Source: Pseudomonadota bacterium
Lineage (GTDB): Bacteria > Pseudomonadota > Gammaproteobacteria > Xanthomonadales > Xanthomonadaceae
Direction of reading: 5' to 3'
Assembly (NCBI GenBank): GCA_023423605.1
Contig: JAFAFF010000328.1
Span: 1-6,469, forward strand
DNA length: 6,469 nt
In this document: positions 1 through 5,647 of the stretch, in pieces
Layout of the letters: the number at the start of each line of letters is the position of its first letter
Position numbering within the stretch: the first letter of the stretch is position 1
Position numbers and translations under genes: made by a program
The notes under the pieces: generated by a model
Seen by the model: only the letters and a program-made list of their open reading frames with translations
What the model was told of the DNA's origin: nothing
The model's database searches: none

Positions 1-9
1 AAGTAAATG

Positions 10-60
10 CACATTATCCTTGGCCCCAGCCACGGACCGGCAGACCCTGTCCACATTATC
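10..60 (+). repeat. Direct repeat pair CACATTATC upstream of the H-NS-family gene
   Basis: The nine bases CACATTATC occur at 10-18 and again at 52-60, an offset of exactly 42 bp, about four helical turns, and both copies are followed closely by TGG. They lie in the leader of the H-NS-family gene and are much richer in A and T than their surroundings. Each contains CATTAT, which matches the -10 consensus at four of six positions. The left copy is reasonably placed to be a -10 box; the right copy ends just before the ribosome binding site. They could be paired operator sites, for example for autoregulation, or chance. The upstream -35 region lies outside the window. Confidence 0.4.
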
Positions 61-71
61 TGGAGCACTAC

Positions 72-446
72 ATGAGCATTGATCTGACCGGTCTGTCCGC
101 CCGCGAGCTGGGTGCATTGATCCGCACCGCCAAGAAGCAGCAGACCATCGTGGCCAAGCGTCGCCCGATCACCAAGGTGCGTGCACAGCTGACCAAGCTG
201 GCCAAGACCGAGGGTTACAGCATCGAGGAACTGTTTGGCGGCGAACCGGCCCCGCGTGCGCGCAAGTCCGCCGCAAAGGCCCCCGCCAAGACGGCTGGCC
301 GCAAGCTGGGCAAGGTAGCACCGAAGTACCGCAATCCCGCCAACAGCAAGGAAACCTGGACCGGCCGTGGCAAACAGCCGCGCTGGTTGGCCGAACTGAC
401 CTCCAAGGGCAGGAAGGTCGAAGATTATCTGATCAAGAAGGCCTGA
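72..446 (+). CDS. H-NS-family histone-like nucleoid-structuring DNA-binding protein
   Basis: This 124-residue basic protein is an H-NS-type nucleoid protein, expected to bind AT-rich DNA in the cytoplasm and silence genes, often horizontally acquired ones. The decisive motif is T-W-T-G-R-G-K-Q-P-R-W at residues 95-105, the H-NS DNA-binding loop whose arginine-glycine core enters the minor groove. Residues 1-56 look helical and charged and fit an oligomerisation domain, but shorter than in E. coli H-NS. Residues 60-88 form a flexible linker rich in Lys, Ala and Arg that probably adds non-specific DNA contact. The start is supported by GGAG at 62-65, six bases before the ATG. A strong hairpin terminator follows 17 bases after the stop, so the gene is probably monocistronic. 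Xanthomonads carry several such paralogues (XrvA-like among them), so no specific symbol is given. Confidence 0.93.
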   Translation: MSIDLTGLSARELGALIRTAKKQQTIVAKRRPITKVRAQLTKLAKTEGYSIEELFGGEPAPRARKSAAKAPAKTAGRKLGKVAPKYRNPANSKETWTGRGKQPRWLAELTSKGRKVEDYLIKKA

Positions 447-462
447 TCGGATCCACGCGCTG

Positions 463-497
463 CAGGAACGCCGGCTGTGAAGCCGGCGTTCCTGTTT
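463..497 (+). terminator. Rho-independent terminator of the H-NS-family gene
   Basis: A perfect 14-bp inverted repeat has arms at 463-476 and 481-494, a four-base GTGA loop, and TTT at 495-497. A G-T wobble can extend the stem by one pair. It begins 17 bases after the stop codon. The T-run is short, but the stem is long and GC-rich. On the opposite strand there is no T-run beyond the stem, so it mainly serves the rightward gene, although it may also block readthrough from the convergent exporter gene. Confidence 0.85.
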
Positions 498-501
498 CCA
501 G

Positions 502-524
502 GTAGAGCCGGGCTATGCCCGGCT
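502..524 (+). repeat. SMAG/REP-like GTAG hairpin element
   Basis: The tetranucleotide GTAG (502-505) is followed at once by a perfect 8-bp stem, AGCCGGGC at 506-513 and GCCCGGCT at 517-524, with a TAT loop. A GTAG head plus a GC-rich hairpin is the known layout of SMAG elements, the REP family abundant between genes in Stenotrophomonas maltophilia, which are thought to be mobilised by RAYT (Y1 transposase-like) proteins. It stands in a convergent intergenic space seven bases past a terminator, a common site for such elements. As transcribed RNA it could stabilise 3' ends. No second, inverted partner is evident next to it, so it appears to be a monomer. Confidence 0.75.
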
Positions 525-538
525 GAAGTCCACGGCCC

Positions 539-595
539 CTCCGGGCGGAAGCCGGAGCCCCGGGAAACAATGGCGGCGATGGCGCCGCGCGCGGC
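539..595. other. GC-rich intergenic strip with small inverted repeats
   Basis: Between the SMAG-like element and the end of the exporter gene there is a 6-bp inverted repeat, CTCCGG at 539-544 and CCGGAG at 552-557 with a seven-base spacer, and a perfect 12-bp palindrome GCCGCGCGCGGC at 584-595. Neither is followed by a T-run on either strand, so neither is a convincing intrinsic terminator for the leftward exporter gene, which ends at 603. No gene is seen here. At this GC content short palindromes arise readily by chance. Confidence 0.3.
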
Positions 596-602
596 CGGAG
601 GG

Positions 603-1862
603 TCAGAGCGTCTTGCGCGCCGGGACCAGCAGATTGCCGAACAGCAGGCCCGCCACCAGGGCCATCACCACGTTGAGCACGGTCAGGAACACACCCTGCC
701 CCGCGCCCACATCCTGCTGCTGCACCAGCGTCAACACACCGCGCAGGCTGGTACTGCCGGGTACCATCATGATGATGCCCGGCAGGCGGATGATCGCGCC
801 CGGGCGCTGCACCAGCCGCCCGAACAGATTGCCGGCCGCCGTCAGCAACATCGCCGCGAGGAAAATACCCGCTGCGGTTCCCCAGGCGTGGCCGGCGAAT
901 TTGGAAATCGCATAACCGGCCATCGAAGCAGCCATCACCCATGGATAATCGCGCCGGCTGGCCTTGAACAGCATCGCGAAGGCCAGCGAAGCGATCACCA
1001 GCGATGTCCATTCCACCCATGCGCCCTGCGGGCGCGAGGCACGCACAAGCGGATCCAGGCCGATCACGTCGCTCAGGGTCACCGCGATCATCGCACCCAC
1101 CGTAAGCTTCATGATGGTGGTCAGCGCACCGGCCACCCGCGCCGTTCCCGACACCCAGTGCTGGCTGGCCAGCTCATTGACCGCATTGGTCAGCGACATG
1201 CCGGGCAGCAGGACCACCAGCGAGGCAATCAATACGGTATTGAGGTTCAGTGCGCCGATGAAACTGGCCACCAGCGTGGCCACCAGTCCCGCCAGCAAGG
1301 CAGCCAGTGCCTCGCCCGCCTCCTTGGTCGCCGGGCGCCGGCTGGTGAACAGGCCCAGCACGCCGATCAGCATGCCGATCACGCCGGCCGTCGCGATATC
1401 CAGCCACGGCAGTTTCCATAATCCCGCCACACCGGCAGCACCCAGGCTGTAGGACAGGATTTCCTTCAGCTTGCCCGACCGGCCCGGATCGCTGTCCAGT
1501 TGCCGCAGTGCGGTGTGGCCCTGGGCCAAGCTCATGCGGCCATTGGCGACATCTTCCGCGATGCGGTCGGCCACACTGAGCTTATGCAGATCATTCTCGC
1601 CCGGCGCCAGGCGGATCACGCGGGTGATGTCGCTGGAACCGATCGCCTTGGCCGGATCGCTGAAACTGAGGATGATGCCGGTCGGGTTGGACCAGGGTTC
1701 GCAGTCCAGGTCCAGTTGCTGGGCAAGCGCCACCACGGCCGCCTCCAACCGCTGCGCGGTGGTCCCATAGCTGTGCAGGCGCCCGGCGATCTCGGAAACG
1801 AAGGCCACCCGCTGTGCGTAGGTAGCGGGAGGCGTGGCGATCGGAGAGACGTCTGCGAGCAT
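603..1862 (-). CDS. Threonine/serine exporter, ThrE family (single-chain)
   Basis: A 419-residue inner-membrane protein of the ThrE family, expected to export threonine and serine using the proton-motive force. It has both halves of Corynebacterium ThrE in one chain; E. coli splits them into YjjP and YjjB. The N-terminal part (about 15-130) is a soluble DUF1212-type region with G-T-T-A-Q-R-L-E at 33-40. Several hydrophobic segments follow between about 135 and 265, including the motif L-P-G-M-S-L-T-N at 219-226. The second half (about 285-412) carries a related motif, L-P-G-I-I-M-M-V-P-G-S at 360-370, as expected for the ThrE_2 domain. The open frame continues upstream for 187 codons antisense to the transporter operon. 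The ATG at 1862 is chosen because the protein then begins with typical family sequence. There is no clear ribosome binding site. The substrate is inferred from the family only. Confidence 0.88.
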   Translation of the reverse strand: MLADVSPIATPPATYAQRVAFVSEIAGRLHSYGTTAQRLEAAVVALAQQLDLDCEPWSNPTGIILSFSDPAKAIGSSDITRVIRLAPGENDLHKLSVADRIAEDVANGRMSLAQGHTALRQLDSDPGRSGKLKEILSYSLGAAGVAGLWKLPWLDIATAGVIGMLIGVLGLFTSRRPATKEAGEALAALLAGLVATLVASFIGALNLNTVLIASLVVLLPGMSLTNAVNELASQHWVSGTARVAGALTTIMKLTVGAMIAVTLSDVIGLDPLVRASRPQGAWVEWTSLVIASLAFAMLFKASRRDYPWVMAASMAGYAISKFAGHAWGTAAGIFLAAMLLTAAGNLFGRLVQRPGAIIRLPGIIMMVPGSTSLRGVLTLVQQQDVGAGQGVFLTVLNVVMALVAGLLFGNLLVPARKTL

Positions 1863-1965
1863 GGGGCCTAGTATCACCCAGCCCCGCTCCGGGCAGAAGG
1901 AGAATCGGACCGGACCGACGCTGCATGCGACATGCACACGGTATGCTGCATCCTTGATGGCGACC
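1863..1965. promoter_or_regulatory. Divergent promoter region between exporter and lipid-transport operon
   Basis: About 100 bp separate the two divergent starts, so both promoters should lie here or just inside the neighbouring gene. Leftward, GATACT (complement of 1870-1875) matches TATAAT at four of six bases and would start RNA almost at the exporter ATG. Rightward, TATGCT at 1942-1947 also matches four of six and would start RNA a few bases before the permease ATG. No good -35 boxes are seen for either. An AAGGAG at 1898-1903 has no in-frame start codon at usual spacing. These promoters are guesses from weak matches. Confidence 0.35.
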
Positions 1966-3078
1966 ATGACCCCCAACGACTCTCCCCGGATGGAACAGGA
2001 CAGCACCGAGTCGGGCCGGATACGGCTGGCCGGGCGCTGGACGCTGCATACGGCCCTGCAATCGGCCGAGGTGCTGCGCGAGCTGCCGGAAGGACTGACC
2101 GCCATCGATGCCACCGGCATCGAGCAGCTGGATTCAGCAGGCGTGCTGCAGCTGCTGCGGGTGGCGCATCGCGCCGATCTGGGCCCGGACGCGCTGACGT
2201 TCCGCGACGACCACCAGGCGCTGGTTTCCACCATCGAGGAAGTTGCCGACGACCGTCCGCGGGCCAAGCGCGACTTCGGCGTGCTGGCCGCGCTGGAGCG
2301 CCTGGGTCGCAGCATGCACGCCACCGGCCAGAATCTGGTCGCACTGGCCAGCTTCCTCGGCGAAAGCCTGGTCAAGGGCGCGCGGCTGTTGAAGGAGCCG
2401 CGACGCTTCCGGCTGACCGCCACCGTGCACCAGATGGAACAGGTCGGGCTGGATGCGGTGCCGCTGGTGGCCTTGCTGTCCTACCTGGTAGGCGCGGTCA
2501 TCGCCTTCCTCGGTTCCACCATCCTGCGCGATTTCGGTGCGGAAATTTACGTGGTGGAACTGGTCAGCATCGCCTTCCTGCGCGAATTCGCCGTGCTGCT
2601 CACCGCCATCGTGCTGGCTGGCCGCACCGCCAGTGCCTTCACCGCGCAGATCGGCGCGATGAAGGCGCGCGAGGAAATCGATGCGATGAAGACGCTGGGG
2701 CTGGACCCCATGGACCTGCTGGTGCTGCCGCGCCTGGTCGCGCTGCTGATCACCCTGCCGCTGCTGACCTTCATCGCCATGGTGGCCGGCCTTGCCGGCG
2801 GCATCACCGTCGGCGCGTTCGACCTGGACATCCCGCCGCAGATGTACCTGGCCCGCATGCACGACACCATGGAGGTGCGGAACATGCTGGTCGGCCTGTC
2901 CAAGGCGCCGGTGTTCGCACTGGTCATCGGCCTGATCGGCTGCCTCGAGGGCCTGAAGGTGGAAGGTACCGCGCAATCGGTTGGCGAACGCACCACCTCC
3001 AGCGTCGTGCAGACCATTTCGCTGGTCATCATCCTCGATGCTTTCGCTGCGCTGTGGTTCATGCAGGTGGGCTGGTGA
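1966..3078 (+). CDS. MlaE-family lipid ABC transporter permease with N-terminal STAS domain
   Basis: A 370-residue inner-membrane permease of an MCE-type lipid transporter. Residues about 18-95 form a STAS domain, recognised by L-D-S-A-G-V at 55-60, which aligns with the conserved D-T-A-G of the separate subunit MlaB. Residues about 125-367 are the MlaE domain, with hydrophobic segments near 166-186, 196-220, 255-283, 313-328 and 348-367. It includes A-R-E-E-I-D-A-M-K-T-L-G at 234-245, the conserved cytoplasmic region expected to contact the ATPase. It is the first gene of a four-gene operon. Possible in-frame starts are ATG at 1957, 1966 and 1990, giving 373, 370 or 362 residues. None has a good ribosome binding site, and 1966 is a modest preference because GATGG lies just upstream. 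The family call is secure; the exact start and the transported lipid are not. Confidence 0.9.
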   Translation: MTPNDSPRMEQDSTESGRIRLAGRWTLHTALQSAEVLRELPEGLTAIDATGIEQLDSAGVLQLLRVAHRADLGPDALTFRDDHQALVSTIEEVADDRPRAKRDFGVLAALERLGRSMHATGQNLVALASFLGESLVKGARLLKEPRRFRLTATVHQMEQVGLDAVPLVALLSYLVGAVIAFLGSTILRDFGAEIYVVELVSIAFLREFAVLLTAIVLAGRTASAFTAQIGAMKAREEIDAMKTLGLDPMDLLVLPRLVALLITLPLLTFIAMVAGLAGGITVGAFDLDIPPQMYLARMHDTMEVRNMLVGLSKAPVFALVIGLIGCLEGLKVEGTAQSVGERTTSSVVQTISLVIILDAFAALWFMQVGW

Positions 3079-3098
3079 CCAAGACAGGAACGGAAGTA

Positions 3099-3908
3099 AT
3101 GCAGGCAGACAGCCGCCAGGAAGACGACGACAACCAGTGGGCCATCCGCGTTCGCGGGCTGGTCAACCGCTTCGGCAGCCAGACGGTGCACGAAGGGCTG
3201 GACCTGGATGTACGCCGGGGCGAGATCCTTGGCGTGGTCGGCGGTTCGGGTACGGGCAAGTCCGTACTGATGCGTTCCATCCTGGGCCTGCGCACGCCGG
3301 ACGAAGGACAGATCGAAGTACTGGGCCGCGATGCGCGTGCGGACGATGCCGAAAGCCAGCTGCACATCGAGCGCAATACCGGCGTGCTGTTCCAGGATGG
3401 CGCACTGTTTTCCTCGCTGACCGTCGGCGAGAACGTGCAGGTGCCGCTGAAGGAGCATTACCGCGAACTTCCCGAGCGCTGGCATTACGAGCTGGCGCTG
3501 CTGAAGGTGAAGCTCGCGGGCCTGCCCGCCGATGCGATCAACAAACTGCCTTCGCAGCTGTCCGGCGGCATGCGCAAGCGCGCCGGGCTGGCGCGGGCGC
3601 TGGCGCTGGACCCGCCGCTGCTGTTCCTGGATGAACCCACCGCGGGACTGGACCCTATCGGCGCCGCCGCGTTCGACCGCCTCATCAAGACCCTGCAGGA
3701 AGCCCTGGGCCTGACGGTCTTCCTGATCACACACGATCTGGACACGCTCTATGCCATCTGTGACCGGGTGGCGGTGCTGGCCGATCGCAAGGTCGTGGCG
3801 AATGCGCCATTGGCCGAAATAGAAAAACTGGACCATCCGTGGATCCAGGAATATTTCCACGGACCCCGCGCGCGCGCCGCGCGTGGCGAGCAGACCGAGA
3901 GTGCCTGA
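3099..3908 (+). CDS. MlaF-family ABC transporter ATP-binding protein
   Basis: A 269-residue cytoplasmic ATPase that should power the permease encoded just upstream. All nucleotide-binding motifs are intact: Walker A G-G-S-G-T-G-K-S at 48-55, Q-loop glutamine 99, signature L-S-G-G-M at 154-158, Walker B L-L-F-L-D-E at 174-179 with catalytic Glu179, D-loop G-L-D-P at 183-186 and switch His212. The signature L-S-G-G-M-R-K-R is typical of MlaF/Mkl-type ATPases of the MCE transporters. The ATG at 3099 is favoured by AGGAA at 3086-3090, eight bases upstream. A GTG at 3075, overlapping the permease stop by four bases, would add eight residues and is a real alternative. The last residues (about 256-269) are rich in Arg and Ala and encoded by an alternating CG tract. 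The next gene starts three bases after this stop. Confidence 0.93.
   Translation: MQADSRQEDDDNQWAIRVRGLVNRFGSQTVHEGLDLDVRRGEILGVVGGSGTGKSVLMRSILGLRTPDEGQIEVLGRDARADDAESQLHIERNTGVLFQDGALFSSLTVGENVQVPLKEHYRELPERWHYELALLKVKLAGLPADAINKLPSQLSGGMRKRAGLARALALDPPLLFLDEPTAGLDPIGAAAFDRLIKTLQEALGLTVFLITHDLDTLYAICDRVAVLADRKVVANAPLAEIEKLDHPWIQEYFHGPRARAARGEQTESA
3867..3883 (+). repeat. Alternating CG tract at the 3' end of the ATPase gene
   Basis: Positions 3867-3877 are an uninterrupted run of alternating C and G, and after one slip (CC) the alternation continues to 3883. It encodes part of the Arg/Ala-rich C-terminal tail, beyond the conserved ATPase fold. Such tracts can adopt Z-DNA and are prone to dinucleotide slippage, which here would alter only the tail and the stop position of the ATPase. 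Confidence 0.5.
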
Positions 3909-3911
3909 GCA

Positions 3912-4838
3912 ATGGAAACAAAAGCCAATTACGTGCTGATCGGCGCGTTCACCATCATCACCGGCCTGGCCCTGCTGGCGTTCGGCCTGTGGGCGGCGAA
4001 ATATTCCTCCGACCGTACCTGGCAGGAATACCGGGTGGTGTTCCGCGAGGCGGTGACCGGCCTGTCGGTGGGCAGCCCGGTGCAGTACAACGGCATCGCG
4101 GTCGGCTCCATCACCGAACTCAACCTGGTGCCGGACGATCCGCGCCAGGTGGTCGCGCGCATCCGCCTGAATTCGACCACGCCGGTCAAGACCGATACCC
4201 GCGCCAAGCTGGCCATCACCAGCCTCACCGGCCCGTCGATCATCCAGCTCAGCGGCGGCACCCCGCAGGCGCCGGCGCTGACCACGGTGAACAAGGACCC
4301 GGCACCGATCATCCCGACCACGCCCTCGGCATTGCAGAACATCACCGACGTGGCCAACCGCATCGTCGAGCGCATGGACCAGGTCCTGAGCGATCGCAAT
4401 GTGGCCGCGATCAACGCGACCCTGGCCAACATCGAAACCATCACGGGTGGACTGGCCGACCGCGACCAGGGCACCCAGGCCCTGCTGCTCAGCGCACGCA
4501 ATGCCGCCCGCAGCCTGGATGACACGCTGAAGACCACCAACGGCACCATCCAGCGGCTGGACCAGAACCTGGTGCAGCAGTTGCCCGGCATCATCGAAAA
4601 GCTGGACGCCACCATGACCAAGCTGGATTCAGCCGCCGGCAACGCCAATTCCATCCTTGGCGAGAACCGGGCCGCGATCAACAGCTTCGCCAGCGACGGC
4701 CTGGGCCAGCTGGGGCCCACGCTGACCGAACTGCGGGGATTGATCCGCGACCTGCGCCGCGTCAGTGATCGCCTGGAGAACAATCCCGCGCGCTATCTGC
4801 TCGGCCGCGACGCACCCAAGGAGTTCCAACCCGAATGA
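3912..4838 (+). CDS. MCE-domain (MlaD-type) lipid-binding protein with long helical C-terminus
   Basis: A 308-residue periplasmic, membrane-anchored substrate-binding subunit of the lipid transporter. One N-terminal membrane helix (about 7-29) anchors it in the inner membrane. A single MCE domain follows (about 38-116), shown by G-L-S-V-G-S-P-V at 50-57, G-I-A-V-G-S at 61-66 and S-L-T-G-P-S at 104-109. MCE proteins form hexameric rings with a central pore. Residues about 140-290 are predicted to be mostly helical and rich in Asn, Thr, Asp and Leu, with repeated amphipathic stretches and no further membrane segment. E. coli MlaD is about 183 residues, so this tail adds over 100 residues, as in PqiB-like or Mce-like proteins that build a channel across the periplasm. 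The gene starts three bases after the ATPase stop and overlaps the lipoprotein gene by four bases, so the genes are probably translationally coupled. Confidence 0.92.
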   Translation: METKANYVLIGAFTIITGLALLAFGLWAAKYSSDRTWQEYRVVFREAVTGLSVGSPVQYNGIAVGSITELNLVPDDPRQVVARIRLNSTTPVKTDTRAKLAITSLTGPSIIQLSGGTPQAPALTTVNKDPAPIIPTTPSALQNITDVANRIVERMDQVLSDRNVAAINATLANIETITGGLADRDQGTQALLLSARNAARSLDDTLKTTNGTIQRLDQNLVQQLPGIIEKLDATMTKLDSAAGNANSILGENRAAINSFASDGLGQLGPTLTELRGLIRDLRRVSDRLENNPARYLLGRDAPKEFQPE

Positions 4839-5545
4839 ACCGCATGCCGACCACGACCCTGACACGCCTGCTGCTGCCGGCTGCGTTGCTGGCCAGCCTG
4901 GCTGGCTGCTCCATCCTTTCCAGTGGCGACCGCAACGCGGTGACCATCTATGCCCCTGCGCTGCAGGTGCAGGTGGACCCGGCATGGCCGCAGGTGGACT
5001 GGCAGCTGGTGCTGGCCAAGCCGAGCGCCGCACGCATGGTCGACAGCCCACGCATCAACGTGCGGCCGACACCGGGCGAGCTGGAAATCTACAGCGGCGC
5101 CACCTGGGCACAGCCGGCCACCGACATGATCGAAGAAGCGATCCTGCGTGGCTTCGAGGATTCCGGTCGCATCGCCGGCGTGGCGCGCTCTGCGGCCGGC
5201 ATCCGTGCCGATTACCGGCTGTCCACCGACATACGTCGTTTCGAGTCGGACTATCGCGGCCAGGCCACGCCAACGGTGGTCATCATCGTCAACGCCAAGC
5301 TGATCCATGTGGTCGACCAGCGGGTGGTGGCGGACCGTACCTTCCGGCAGGAGCAGCCGGTGGGCAGCACCGACGTGCCGGCGGTGGCGGCGGCATTCGA
5401 GAAGGGCCTGAACCAGCTCGCTGCCGATGTGGTGGGCTGGACGCTGCAGAGCGGGCAGCAGGATACGCTGCAGAAGCTGCCAACGGTGGCGCCATCGCCC
5501 GCCCCCGTCAGCCGGCCTGTCGCCCTGCCACCGCCGGTGCGGTAG
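4835..5545 (+). CDS. ABC-type transport auxiliary lipoprotein (PqiC-like, DUF330/ABC_trans_aux)
   Basis: A 236-residue lipoprotein, the last gene of the lipid-transport operon. Residues 1-24 are a lipoprotein signal peptide ending in the lipobox L-A-G-C (22-25), so Cys25 should be lipidated. Residue 26 is Ser, not Asp, so the Lol sorting rule predicts outer-membrane delivery. Residues about 35-205 match the auxiliary lipoprotein family found with MCE systems: a segment beginning R-I-N-V-R-P near residue 73, then an E-I-Y-S-G-A-T-W region near 84-91 and a helical stretch of about 96-110. The tail (216-236) is rich in Pro, Ala and Val and looks disordered. The ATG overlaps the preceding TGA as ATGA, with AAGGAG at 4818-4823 eleven bases upstream. 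An ATG at 4844 would be a less coupled alternative. It probably docks the MCE channel to the outer membrane. Confidence 0.88.
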   Translation: MNRMPTTTLTRLLLPAALLASLAGCSILSSGDRNAVTIYAPALQVQVDPAWPQVDWQLVLAKPSAARMVDSPRINVRPTPGELEIYSGATWAQPATDMIEEAILRGFEDSGRIAGVARSAAGIRADYRLSTDIRRFESDYRGQATPTVVIIVNAKLIHVVDQRVVADRTFRQEQPVGSTDVPAVAAAFEKGLNQLAADVVGWTLQSGQQDTLQKLPTVAPSPAPVSRPVALPPPVR

Positions 5546-5647
5546 AGATCGCGGTCATCTGACATGGCTGCGGCCACGGGTGATACGTGAATCCAGGAGT
5601 TGGCCGGCACGACGGGTTGGCGCTTCCACATCGCCGGGCGGCTCGCG
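5546..5647. other. Convergent intergenic region, no clear terminator
   Basis: This strip separates the 3' ends of the auxiliary lipoprotein gene and the AlkB-type gene. Only weak inverted repeats are visible, for example CACG and CGTG with a seven-base spacer around 5576-5590, and there is no T-run. No gene or convincing intrinsic terminator is seen. Termination may be Rho-dependent, or readthrough may occur. Confidence 0.4.

Noticed and set aside
477..1421. Long plus-strand open frame of 314 codons
   Set aside because: It is antisense to the ThrE-family exporter, rich in His, Arg and Gln as expected for a shadow frame of GC-rich DNA, and matches no family I recognise.
1898..1903. AAGGAG as the ribosome binding site of the permease gene
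   Set aside because: No start codon in the permease frame lies within normal spacing downstream; the nearest in-frame ATG is more than 50 bases away.
1863..2423. Upstream extension of the exporter frame by 187 codons
   Set aside because: The extension runs antisense through the permease gene, is rich in Ser and Arg, and lacks any family sequence; the exporter proper begins at 1862.
1932..3098. Upstream extension of the ATPase frame inside the permease gene
   Set aside because: The translation is Arg/Ala/Gly/His-rich shadow sequence; ATPase family sequence only begins after about 3099.
2547..3860. Minus-strand open frame of 437 codons across the permease and ATPase genes
   Set aside because: Both plus-strand genes are complete, with intact motifs; the antisense protein is low-complexity and rich in Gln, Arg and His.
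4765..5562. Plus-strand frame of 265 codons overlapping the auxiliary lipoprotein gene
   Set aside because: The lipoprotein frame has a signal peptide, lipobox and family sequence; this one is Gly/Arg/Ala-rich noise in another frame.
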